Below are positions 9,059 through 15,264 of a stretch of DNA of 64,000 bases, piece after piece. The first letter of the stretch is position 1. Each line of letters opens with the position of its first letter. A program made the position numbers and the translations under genes. Origin of the DNA: Spirochaetales bacterium (lineage in GTDB: Bacteria > Spirochaetota > Spirochaetia > Sphaerochaetales > Sphaerochaetaceae); assembly GCA_017614375.1 (NCBI GenBank), contig JAGABZ010000013.1:324414-388413 (forward strand), in the 5' to 3' direction. The notes under the pieces were generated by a model that saw only the letters and a program-made list of their open reading frames with translations, was not told the origin of the DNA and searched no databases.

Positions 9059-9132
9059 GCTCTGATAGCTCAGCTGGATAGAGCACATCCCTCCTAAGGA
9101 TGGGGTCGGGCGTTCGAATCGCCCTCGGGGCA
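9059..9132 (+). tRNA. tRNA-Arg (anticodon CCT)
   Basis: A complete cloverleaf is visible. The acceptor stem GCTCTGA (9059-9065) pairs with TCGGGGC (9125-9131) through several G-U pairs, and the discriminator is A. The D-arm is AGCTCAGCTGGATAGAGC. The anticodon stem CATCC/GGATG encloses CTCCTAA, giving anticodon CCT (reads AGG, Arg). The T-arm is GGGCG-TTCGAAT-CGCCC. CCA is not encoded. A terminator follows immediately. Confidence 0.95.
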
Positions 9133-9133
9133 T

Positions 9134-9156
9134 GCCGGATCAGTCCGGCTTTTTTT
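9134..9156 (+). terminator. Terminator of tRNA-Arg
   Basis: GCCGGA (9134-9139), loop TCAG, TCCGGC (9144-9149), then seven T. It directly follows the tRNA discriminator base. Confidence 0.9.
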
Positions 9157-9269
9157 ATGCCCGGCCCCAAAGCTGTCCTGCCTTCCCCTGCAATCCCAGA
9201 TTCGGACTATCCATCCATTTCCGGCCAAGGCCTGACCCATCCCCGACAGCATCTGATTTGCCCTTTCCT

Positions 9270-9396
9270 CGGTTTTGGTGGTTTTTTGCGAGTTTTGAAA
9301 AAAAACCACCAATTCCGTGGTGGTTTTCCTTGCGGCTTTGAAAAAACCACCAAATCCGAGGTGGAATTTTGCGCAATCTGAGAAAAACCACCAAAG
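9270..9396. repeat. Three tandem palindromic repeats of about 42 bp
   Basis: Three adjacent units (about 9273-9312, 9317-9354, 9358-9396) each begin with a GGTGG-rich arm and end with AAAAACCACCAA, so each can fold into a hairpin with a loop containing a TTGCG-like core. The units are imperfect copies of one another. No spacers lie between them, so this is not a CRISPR array. They lie in the roughly 280-base gap between the tRNA-Arg terminator and the next repeat, which holds no convincing gene. Function unknown. Confidence 0.75.
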
Positions 9397-9438
9397 AGGG
9401 TGAAAGTCTCCCGCCTCGCACATTGCTCAGCGCCACAA

Positions 9439-9496
9439 AAAAAACAAGAGAGACCCACTAGGAGTCTCCCTTGTTTTTTGGAGCTGGTGGGAGTCG
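9439..9496. repeat. 58-bp direct repeat, copy 1: terminator plus tRNA-Ala 3' end
   Basis: These 58 bases are identical to 9605-9662, 166 bases away. The repeat comprises the terminator hairpin and the last 18 bases of the minus-strand tRNA-Ala. Beyond it, this copy keeps only scraps of tRNA sequence (the complement of AGAGCACC-GG) before diverging. It is therefore a decayed tRNA-Ala 3' copy, either a tandem duplication with an internal deletion or an att-like remnant of an element that inserted at the tRNA 3' end. Confidence 0.85.
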
Positions 9497-9604
9497 GCCT
9501 CCGGTGCTCTTGGGGTAAGTCGCACCTCCGGCCCGGCCTGGCTTCGGGCGCCGTCGTCCGTGGCGCCCTCCTACCGCCAGGCTTCGACTCCCTGTACCCA
9601 GTAT
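9480..9604. other. Highly self-complementary region between the two tRNA-Ala repeat copies
   Basis: Nested pairings are visible: GGGAGTCG (9489-9496) with CGACTCCC (9585-9592); GGTGC (9503-9507) with GCACC (9522-9526); GCCTGGC (9536-9542) with GCCAGGC (9576-9582), enclosing GGGCGCC (9546-9552) with GGCGCCC (9562-9568). Together these make a three-way junction flanked by terminators. I do not recognise an Rfam family; the SRP RNA GGAAGGxAGC core and tmRNA features are absent. It could be an unrecognised structured RNA or mere remnant DNA. Confidence 0.4.
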
Positions 9605-9644
9605 AAAAAACAAGAGAGACCCACTAGGAGTCTCCCTTGTTTTT
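9605..9644 (-). terminator. Terminator of tRNA-Ala (within direct-repeat copy 2)
   Basis: On the minus strand CAAGGGAGAC pairs with GTCTCTCTTG across a TCCTAGTGG loop (one mismatch), followed by TTTTTT. It sits directly after the tRNA discriminator base, and the whole block is part of the 58-bp duplication. Confidence 0.85.
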
Positions 9645-9717
9645 TGGAGCTGGTGGGAGTCGAACCCATGACAGCCAGATTGCGAACCTGGTGCTCTACC
9701 AACTGAGCTACAGCCCC
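9645..9717 (-). tRNA. tRNA-Ala (anticodon CGC)
   Basis: Reading the minus strand: acceptor GGGGCTG pairs with CAGCTCC, discriminator A; D-arm GTAGCTCAGTTGGTAGAGC; anticodon stem CCAGG/TCTGG around TTCGCAA, giving anticodon CGC (reads GCG, Ala); T-arm with GGTTCGACTCCC. 73 bases, no encoded CCA. Its 3' end and terminator are duplicated 166 bases downstream. Confidence 0.95.
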
Positions 9718-9727
9718 AAGCACAGGT

Positions 9728-9757
9728 ATTCTAATTGAATCCGGTCGCGAATGTAAA
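9728..9757 (-). promoter_or_regulatory. Promoter of tRNA-Ala
   Basis: On the minus strand TTTACA (9757-9752) is followed after 18 bases by TAGAAT (9733-9728), about 10 bases upstream of the tRNA 5' end. It abuts the 3' end of cdd. Confidence 0.6.
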
Positions 9758-9759
9758 GG

Positions 9760-10173
9760 CTACTTTCCCAGGTCGGAGGGGCCGAAGCTGGAAGGCAGAA
9801 GCGCTGAGAGGGTTGAGACGGTGAAGTCTTGGTCGGAAACGGCGAGGATGACGCGGAAATCAGGAGAGCAGAACTCGGTCATCACCTGACGGCAGATGCC
9901 GCAGGGCGGGCAGAGGACAGAGGGAGCGCTGCCTGAGGGACCGCCGCAGATGGCTATGGCGCTGAAGTCGCGGTGCCCGGCGGCCACGGCGGAAAAGATT
10001 GCGGTCCGCTCGGCGCAGTTGGTCGCCCCCAGGCTGGAGTTCTCGATGTTGCAGCCCGTAAAGACGGTACCGTCGGAGCACAGGAGAGCGGCGCCGACGG
10101 CAATGCCGGAGTAGGGGCACCAGGCAAAGCGGCGGGCTTCCAGAGCGCGGCGGATCAGTTCGGTGTCGGTCAT
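9760..10173 (-). CDS. cdd: Cytidine deaminase
   Basis: A 137-residue enzyme that converts cytidine and deoxycytidine to uridine and deoxyuridine in pyrimidine salvage; this length is typical for the homotetrameric form. The zinc and catalytic motifs are intact: CAERTA (C-x-E, Cys ligand and catalytic Glu) and PCGICRQ (P-C-x-x-C, two Cys ligands). The substrate-binding segment GCNIENSSLGATNCAER is standard. The start lies two bases after the deoC stop, so the two nucleoside-catabolic genes are co-transcribed and probably co-translated. The tail after the Cys motif is ordinary, and nothing suggests loss of function. Confidence 0.96.
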   Translation of the reverse strand: MTDTELIRRALEARRFAWCPYSGIAVGAALLCSDGTVFTGCNIENSSLGATNCAERTAIFSAVAAGHRDFSAIAICGGPSGSAPSVLCPPCGICRQVMTEFCSPDFRVILAVSDQDFTVSTLSALLPSSFGPSDLGK

Positions 10174-10175
10174 GC

Positions 10176-10823
10176 TCAGTCCTTCATCTCGCTGAGGTTG
10201 GCGCTGGCTCCGATGCGGTCGGCTCCGGCGGCGATGAAGGCCTCCATCGCTTCCTTTGTGCGGATTCCGCCGGCGGCCTTGATCTTCACGCCGGGGCCGA
10301 TGTGGGCGGCAAAGAGCCGGATGTCCTCGAGGGTCGCGCCCGCCGTGCCGAAGCCGGTGGACGTCTTGATGTAATCGGCGCCGCCCTCGGTTACGCAGCG
10401 GCAGAGGGCGGTTTTCTCCTCTTCGGTTTCGTAGCAGGTCTCGATGATGACTTTAAGGACCTTGCCCGGGCAGGCCCTGCGGACGGCCTTGATTTCGGAG
10501 GTGACCTTGTCCCAGAGGCCGGACTTCACATCGCCGATGTTGACCACCATGTCGATTTCGTCGGCCCCGTCCGCCACGGCCTGGGCGGTCTCCAGGACTT
10601 TGACCGAAGTGACGTTGTAGCCCAGGGGGAATCCTATGACGGTGCAGATTCTCAGGGTGTCGCCGTAGGCGTGCTTTACCGCTTTGACAAACGACGGGGG
10701 AATGCAGACCGAGGCGGTGTGCATGGCCACGGCCTGGTCGCACAGGGCCTTGATCTGGTCCCAGGTGGCGAAGGCCTTGAGAAGGGTGAAGTCTACGTGT
10801 CCGGCGATCTCGCTTACTTTCAT
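10176..10823 (-). CDS. deoC: Deoxyribose-phosphate aldolase
   Basis: A 215-residue class I aldolase that splits 2-deoxyribose 5-phosphate into glyceraldehyde 3-phosphate and acetaldehyde. The start has HVDFTLLKAFATWDQI, the HTLL-type opening of DeoC. The Schiff-base lysine is in VLKVIIETC and the second active-site lysine in YIKTSTGFG; GVKIKAAGGIRT forms the phosphate-binding end of the TIM barrel. Downstream cdd supplies deoxyuridine, so the pair forms a deoxynucleoside-salvage unit. AGGAG lies before the ATG. A small hairpin (CCCGG...CCGGG) separates it from the upstream M18 peptidase gene, with which it may share a transcript. Confidence 0.96.
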   Translation of the reverse strand: MKVSEIAGHVDFTLLKAFATWDQIKALCDQAVAMHTASVCIPPSFVKAVKHAYGDTLRICTVIGFPLGYNVTSVKVLETAQAVADGADEIDMVVNIGDVKSGLWDKVTSEIKAVRRACPGKVLKVIIETCYETEEEKTALCRCVTEGGADYIKTSTGFGTAGATLEDIRLFAAHIGPGVKIKAAGGIRTKEAMEAFIAAGADRIGASANLSEMKD

Positions 10824-10861
10824 GTCGATAAACTCCTATACGGCCCGGTCTTTGCGCCGGG

Positions 10862-12166
10862 TCAGTCGATCAGCAGGAAGGTGCAATAGCCTTCGTAGGC
10901 CTGCTGGATGTCGAAGCGGTTGGTCAGCTCCCACGGCGCGTGCATGCTCAGCACCGGCACACCGGCGTCGATGACCTGCATCCCGTAGTACGCGGCGTAC
11001 AGGGCGATGGTGCCGCCTCCGCCGACGTCGACCTTTGCCATTTCTGCGCTCTGGTAGGTGACGTTGTGCTTTTCCATCTGGGCCCTGACCAGGGCGATGA
11101 ACTCCGGATTGGCGTCGGAGGCATTGCTCTTGCCCCTCGAGCCGGTGTACTTGTTGAACACCAGCCCGCGCCCGAGGAAGGACGAGTTTGTCTTGTCATA
11201 CAACTCCCAGTTGAGCGGGTCGTAGGCGGAGTTGACATCACTGGAGAGCATCATCGAGTTCTCCAGGGCCCGGCGGACCACGAACTCCGACGGTGCGCCC
11301 AGTTTCTCGACCACGGCCGCGACGGCGTTGTCCAGGAACCTAGAGCGCATGCCCGTGGCGCCGCAGCTGCCGATCTCTTCCTTGTCCACCAGCAGGCAGC
11401 AGGAGGTGCGCTTGCTGACGGGGGTGTCCAGCAGCGCCTGAAACGAAGTGTAGGAGCAGACCCTGTCGTCCTGTCCGTAGCCCAGCACGCAGCTGCGGTC
11501 CAGACCGCTCTCGCGGGCTGCTCCGGCGGGGACGATCTCCAGCTCGGCGGACATGAAATCATCCTCGGCGATACCGTATTTGTCTTTAAGCAGGCCGAGG
11601 ATCACGTCCTTGCCCTTGTCCGCCTCACCGAAGGAGCCGATGACCAGATCGAGTTTCTCGCCCTCGATGAACTCGGCGGCGGTCTTTTTCATCTGGTCCT
11701 GAGCGATATGGGGCAGGATGTCGGAGATGCAGAACACAGGGTCGTCCGCCTTCTCGCCGATGACGATGTCGACCCTGGACCCGTCGGTGAGGAAGACCAC
11801 TCCGTGGATGGCCAGAGGCAGGGCAAGCCACTGGTATTTCTTGATTCCTCCGTAGTAGTGGGTGTTGAGGTACACCAGCCCGTCCTTTTCCCACACGGGC
11901 CGCTGCTTGGCATCCAGACGCGGCGAGTCAAGGTGAGCCCCGAGGATGTTCATCCCCTTGGCTATGTCTTCCGTCCCGATCTGGAAAAGGGCGATGCTCT
12001 TGCCCATCTTGTTGTACCAGACCCTGTCGCCCGGCTTGAGCTGCTTTGCCTCGGCCAGGTCGGTATATCCGTGTTCGCGGGCGGCGCGGATGATCGCCTG
12101 AACGCACTCGCGTTCGGTCTTGTTCTCGCTGATGAAATCGATGTATCCCTTTATGACGTCCTTCAT
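10862..12166 (-). CDS. M18 family metalloaminopeptidase (first of two)
   Basis: A 434-residue zinc exopeptidase of the aspartyl-aminopeptidase/ApeA group, removing N-terminal residues from peptides in the cytoplasm. Visible metal-site motifs are GAHLDSPRLD (His ligand with catalytic Asp), LLVDKEEIGSCGATG (the EE pair), MLSSDVNSAYDP and, near the end, VLSMHAPWELT with the final His ligand. The cap domain between residues 100 and 240 is present and the length is normal. AAGGAGG lies before the ATG. The second M18 enzyme at 16400-17677 is clearly a different branch, being shorter in its middle and more DNPEP-like. Both could process peptides delivered by the peptide importer. Confidence 0.93.
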   Translation of the reverse strand: MKDVIKGYIDFISENKTERECVQAIIRAAREHGYTDLAEAKQLKPGDRVWYNKMGKSIALFQIGTEDIAKGMNILGAHLDSPRLDAKQRPVWEKDGLVYLNTHYYGGIKKYQWLALPLAIHGVVFLTDGSRVDIVIGEKADDPVFCISDILPHIAQDQMKKTAAEFIEGEKLDLVIGSFGEADKGKDVILGLLKDKYGIAEDDFMSAELEIVPAGAARESGLDRSCVLGYGQDDRVCSYTSFQALLDTPVSKRTSCCLLVDKEEIGSCGATGMRSRFLDNAVAAVVEKLGAPSEFVVRRALENSMMLSSDVNSAYDPLNWELYDKTNSSFLGRGLVFNKYTGSRGKSNASDANPEFIALVRAQMEKHNVTYQSAEMAKVDVGGGGTIALYAAYYGMQVIDAGVPVLSMHAPWELTNRFDIQQAYEGYCTFLLID

Positions 12167-12189
12167 AACGCCTCCTTCACTACACCCGG

Positions 12190-12218
12190 ATTATAAGTCC
12201 AACCGGCCCTCTAGGCAA
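12190..12218 (-). promoter_or_regulatory. Promoter of the M18-deoC-cdd group
   Basis: On the minus strand TTGCCT (12218-12213), 17 bases, then TATAAT (12195-12190). It lies 24 bases before the M18 start codon, leaving room for the visible AAGGAGG site. Confidence 0.65.
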
Positions 12219-12264
12219 ACCTTTCCGTTTACGGGCAAGACTTGACTGTTACTGCCGTCAGGGC

Positions 12265-12315
12265 TTGACCCGGCCCGGCCGATGCGTTACATTATGGGTA
12301 TTCCCATTATGGGTA
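12265..12315 (+). promoter_or_regulatory. Toxin-antitoxin promoter with overlapping tandem operator
   Basis: TTGACC (12265-12270), a 17-base spacer and TACATT (12288-12293) form a promoter. CATTATGGGTA occurs twice, at 12290-12300 and 12305-12315; the first copy overlaps the -10 box and the second lies near the start of transcription. Binding of the antitoxin or the complex there would block RNA polymerase, the usual autoregulation of type II modules. The operator role is inferred from position. Confidence 0.65.
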
Positions 12316-12329
12316 AATGAGGAGAGTAT

Positions 12330-12584
12330 ATGCAGGAAACCCTGACCCGGACATATGATGCGAAAATTGACTCCAGAAACAGGATTACGTTGAAAAACGC
12401 GAAATTCGACTATTACAACATCCGCGAGTTCGAAGACGGCCGCATTCTGCTGGAGCCCAGGGTGCTGGCCTCTCCCTTTGAAATCTCCTCCAAAACACTG
12501 GAGATGATGGATTCTTCCGTCAGGAATTTCAAACAGGGCAATGTCTCCGACCCAGTGGACCTTTCTGATTTTCTGGAGGCGTAA
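12330..12584 (+). CDS. Putative antitoxin of a type II module
   Basis: An 84-residue protein. Residues 1-45 (YDAKIDSRNRITLKNAKFDYYNIREFEDGRILLEPR) look like an AbrB/SpoVT-type swapped-hairpin DNA-binding fold, with the conserved IDSRNRITL strand. The acidic C-terminus (DPVDLSDFLEA) would wrap the toxin. GGAG lies just before the ATG. The stop overlaps the toxin start as TAATG, the normal antitoxin-first coupling. Tandem repeats in its promoter support autorepression. I do not recognise a named family; the assignment comes from fold-like pattern, size and context. Confidence 0.7.
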   Translation: MQETLTRTYDAKIDSRNRITLKNAKFDYYNIREFEDGRILLEPRVLASPFEISSKTLEMMDSSVRNFKQGNVSDPVDLSDFLEA

Positions 12585-12958
12585 TGTTCAGAATCAGGAT
12601 GGGTGTCCCTGAAATGGAGGAGTTCTGGACCGCTCTTTGCGCAAGAGTGAAGGGCGGTTCCGCCTCAAAAACCGAGACAACCCTCTATAACAAAATCGGA
12701 ACAACGCTTGCCCATCTAGCGGAGAATCCGCGTCATCCCGGATTGCAAACCCATGAGATTGACATCCTTTCAAAGAGGTATGGCGTGAAGGTGTGGCAGT
12801 CATACATCGAAAACAGGACATCCGCTGCCAGAAGGCTGTACTGGGTGTACGGCCCGGGGAAAGACGATATTACAGTCATCGGGCTTGAGCCCCATCCGAA
12901 TGACAAGAAAAACGCCTACCGGAAAATCGTCCTTTCCGGACTTCCCGTAGAACAATAG
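12584..12958 (+). CDS. Putative RelE/ParE-superfamily toxin
   Basis: A 124-residue basic protein following the antitoxin with TAATG overlap. The middle and end (RYGVKVWQSYIENRTSAARRLYWVYGPGKDDITVIGLEPHPNDKKNAYRKI in outline) carry a beta-strand pattern like RelE/ParE/YoeB toxins: a basic strand, RLYWVYGP, a turn, ITVIGLEPHP, then a helix with YRKI. Such toxins cleave mRNA at the ribosome or poison gyrase; which applies here cannot be read from the sequence. It is slightly longer than the usual 85-110 residues because of an N-terminal helix region. Base composition is a little more AT-rich than the neighbours, fitting a mobile module. Confidence 0.7.
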   Translation: MFRIRMGVPEMEEFWTALCARVKGGSASKTETTLYNKIGTTLAHLAENPRHPGLQTHEIDILSKRYGVKVWQSYIENRTSAARRLYWVYGPGKDDITVIGLEPHPNDKKNAYRKIVLSGLPVEQ

Positions 12959-12969
12959 CCCTCCTTTCA

Positions 12970-12999
12970 TTGATTCGGGCGGAGATGTTTTGCTAGAAT
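12970..12999 (+). promoter_or_regulatory. Putative promoter of the amino-acid ABC operon
   Basis: TTGATT (12970-12975), an 18-base spacer and TAGAAT (12994-12999) lie 25 bases before the permease ATG, just after the toxin gene. Consensus match only. Confidence 0.45.
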
Positions 13000-13024
13000 T
13001 GATCAACAAACTGCAGGGGCGGCC

Positions 13025-13690
13025 ATGACGGAAAGGGTACTGGAAATCCTCAGGGATTCCTTCACGAAGATATTGATACCGGGCATTCTGGTGACCATCC
13101 CCCTGACCGTGCTGGCCTTTTCGTTTGCCCTGATTATCGCCGTGGTCGTGGCCCTGATACAGTTCGCCAAGGTCAGGGGGCTGCGGCAGATCTGCAGATT
13201 CTACATCTGGGTCATCCGCGGGACGCCTCTGCTGGTGCAGCTGTATCTGATATTCTACGGCCTGCCCAGTCTGGGGGTGGTGCTCAACGCCTTTCCCTGC
13301 GCCGTGCTGGTGTTCGCCATCAACGAAGGGGCCTACTGCGCCGAGACCATGCGGGCCGCACTGGAGTCGGTGCCCCGGGGGCAGATCGAGGCCGGGTACT
13401 GCGCCGGGATGAGCTATCTGCAGATAATGCGCCGCATAGTGCTGCCCCAGGCCTTCAGAACGGCCTTTCCGCCCCTGTCCAATTCCCTCATAGGGATGGT
13501 AAAGGACACGTCGCTGGCGGCAAACATCACCGTCGTCGAGATGTTCATGACCACCCAGCGGATTGTCGCACGGACATATGAGCCGCTGGCCCTGTACGCC
13601 GAAGTCGCCCTGATTTACCTGATCTTCTGCACCGTCCTGACCCGGCTCCAGCGCGCCGGTGAGAAGCGCCTGGCCCACGTGGCGCAGTAG
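13025..13690 (+). CDS. Amino-acid ABC transporter permease
   Basis: A 221-residue inner-membrane permease of the polar amino-acid (HisQ/GlnP) type. It starts with a signature helix region (ILVTIPLTVLAFSFALIIAVVVALI). It then has FYIWVIRGTPLLVQLYLIFYGLP, the RGTPLLVQ motif that is diagnostic of this family. The ATPase-contact loop is ALESVPRGQIEAGYCAGMS, followed by IVLPQAFRTAFPPLSNS. About five helices fit the length. A single permease gene suggests a homodimeric channel. It is first in a three-gene operon with the ATPase 9 bases downstream. Confidence 0.93.
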   Translation: MTERVLEILRDSFTKILIPGILVTIPLTVLAFSFALIIAVVVALIQFAKVRGLRQICRFYIWVIRGTPLLVQLYLIFYGLPSLGVVLNAFPCAVLVFAINEGAYCAETMRAALESVPRGQIEAGYCAGMSYLQIMRRIVLPQAFRTAFPPLSNSLIGMVKDTSLAANITVVEMFMTTQRIVARTYEPLALYAEVALIYLIFCTVLTRLQRAGEKRLAHVAQ

Positions 13691-13699
13691 GAGGCCGGC

Positions 13700-14452
13700 A
13701 TGACACTTTTAAAGGCAACGGGAATCAAAAAGAAATTCGGGGACCAGGAGGTTCTGCGCGGCATCGACCTAGAGGTCCGGCGGGGCGACGTGATCGCGGT
13801 CATCGGACCCAGCGGCTCGGGCAAGACCACTTTGCTCCGCTGTCTGGAGTTCCTCGAACGCCCCGATGAAGGCCTCATGGTGTTTGACGGACAGGAAATC
13901 GACATGCCCACAGCGCCAAAGGCGACGGTTGCCGCCCTGAGAAAGCGCACGGCCTTTGTGTTTCAGAACTACAACCTGTTTCTCAACCGCACCGCCCTGG
14001 GCAACGTCACCGAGGGCCTGATCGTGGCCCGCAGGATGCCGCGCTCCCAGGCCGAGGAAATCGGTCGGCGGATGCTGGCAAAGGTCGGCATGAGCGGAAA
14101 GGAGAACAGCAGGCCGCAGGAACTGTCCGGGGGACAGCAGCAGAGGGTGGCGATCGCCAGGGCCTTGGCCGGAAACCCCGACCTGATCCTGTTTGACGAA
14201 CCGACCAGCGCCCTGGACCCCGAACTGATCGGGGAAGTGCTGGGGGTGATGAGACAACTGGCCGAAGAGGGGATGACGATGATTGTCGTGACCCACGAGA
14301 TCGGCTTTGCAAGAAATGTATCGAACAAGGTCCTCTTCATGGAGGACGGACTGATAACGGAAATGGGAAGCTCGGCTGAGTTCTTTGCCAATCCCAGGCA
14401 GGAGAGGGTAAGAAGTTTCATCCGCAGACTCGAGAACGGACAGGGAGAGTAA
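13700..14452 (+). CDS. Amino-acid ABC transporter ATPase
   Basis: A 250-residue GlnQ/HisP-type ATPase. It has Walker A GPSGSGKTT, Q-loop VFQNYNLF (the QNYNLF variant typical of amino-acid systems), signature LSGGQQQRVAIARALA, Walker B LILFDEPTSALDPE and switch VTHEIGFA. The family-specific ending with FFANPRQERVRSFI is present, and length and motifs are normal. It drives uptake with the upstream permease and the downstream binding lipoprotein. AGGAGG lies before the ATG. Confidence 0.95.
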   Translation: MTLLKATGIKKKFGDQEVLRGIDLEVRRGDVIAVIGPSGSGKTTLLRCLEFLERPDEGLMVFDGQEIDMPTAPKATVAALRKRTAFVFQNYNLFLNRTALGNVTEGLIVARRMPRSQAEEIGRRMLAKVGMSGKENSRPQELSGGQQQRVAIARALAGNPDLILFDEPTSALDPELIGEVLGVMRQLAEEGMTMIVVTHEIGFARNVSNKVLFMEDGLITEMGSSAEFFANPRQERVRSFIRRLENGQGE

Positions 14453-14454
14453 AG

Positions 14455-15255
14455 ATGAAAAAGGCGTTGACTGTGATTGTATGTGTACTGCTGGCCGTGC
14501 TTCTGTGCGTGTCCTGCGCCAGGAAGAAGGATGCTCCCCAGGGTGATGCCCTGGCCCGCATCAAGGCCAAAGGCGAAATCGTCGTGGCGATGGAGGGGAC
14601 CTGGGCCCCGTGGACCTATCATGACGAGAAGGGCAACCTCGTCGGGTTCGACACCGAAGTGGCGCAGAAGATTGCCGACAAGCTCGGCGTCAAGGCGACC
14701 TTCATCGAGGGCGAATGGGACGGCCTGTTCGCAGGACTGGACGGCGGCAGATACGATATGATAGCCAACGGAGTGGAAATCACCGAGGAACGCTCACAGA
14801 AATACGATTTCACGACACCGTACGGCTACATCCGCACCGCACTGATCGTCCGCGCCGACAACGAGGACATCAAGACCTTCGCCGACCTCAAAGGCAAGAC
14901 CACGACAAACAGCATCGCCAGCACCTATATGATGCTGGCCGAGCAGTACGGGGCCACCGTCACCGGCGTCGACTCGCTGGATGAAACCCTGGCGATGGTC
15001 CTCTCCGGCCGCGCCGACGCCACGCTGAACGCCGACGTGTCGTTCTACGACTACATGGCCGTCCATCCGGAAGCTCCGCTGAAGGTAGTGGCCCTTACCA
15101 CCGAGGCTTCCGAGGTCTCCGTCCCGCTGGTAAAGGGCGAGGACACCGGGACGCTGCTTGAGGCGATCAACAAGGCCATCGATGAACTGCGCGCCTCCGG
15201 TGAGCTCAAGGCCATCTCGGAAAAGTACTTCGGCAAGGACATCACCTCGAAATAA
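14455..15255 (+). CDS. Amino-acid ABC transporter substrate-binding lipoprotein
   Basis: A 266-residue family 3 solute-binding protein. Residues 1-21 form a lipoprotein signal ending in LCVSC, so the mature protein is lipid-anchored at Cys. The mature domain has IVVAMEGTWAPWTYHDEKG (first lobe), LVGFDTEVAQKIADKLG, IANGVEITEERSQKYDFTTPY and a second-lobe TLNADVSFYDYM, the hallmark order of this family. The GxxAPWTYxDE and DGLFAGLDxGRYD pattern is close to cystine-binding FliY/TcyA types, so a sulphur amino acid is a reasonable but unproven substrate. The binding gene comes last here, which is less common. Confidence 0.92.
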   Translation: MKKALTVIVCVLLAVLLCVSCARKKDAPQGDALARIKAKGEIVVAMEGTWAPWTYHDEKGNLVGFDTEVAQKIADKLGVKATFIEGEWDGLFAGLDGGRYDMIANGVEITEERSQKYDFTTPYGYIRTALIVRADNEDIKTFADLKGKTTTNSIASTYMMLAEQYGATVTGVDSLDETLAMVLSGRADATLNADVSFYDYMAVHPEAPLKVVALTTEASEVSVPLVKGEDTGTLLEAINKAIDELRASGELKAISEKYFGKDITSK

Positions 15256-15264
15256 GGGGGCGGA

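Noticed and set aside
9270-9396. Tandem repeats as a CRISPR array
   Set aside because: Units are adjacent with no unique spacers, and no cas gene is in the window.
9480-9604. Structured region as SRP RNA or tmRNA
   Set aside because: The SRP GGAAGGxAGC core and any tmRNA tag-coding stretch are absent on both strands.
9400-9606. Rightward ORF over the tRNA-remnant region
   Set aside because: It reads through a terminator hairpin and tRNA sequence and lacks a ribosome site; best explained as non-coding.
10940-12196. 418-codon plus-strand frame opposite the first M18 gene
   Set aside because: It is the antisense shadow of a well-supported peptidase gene.
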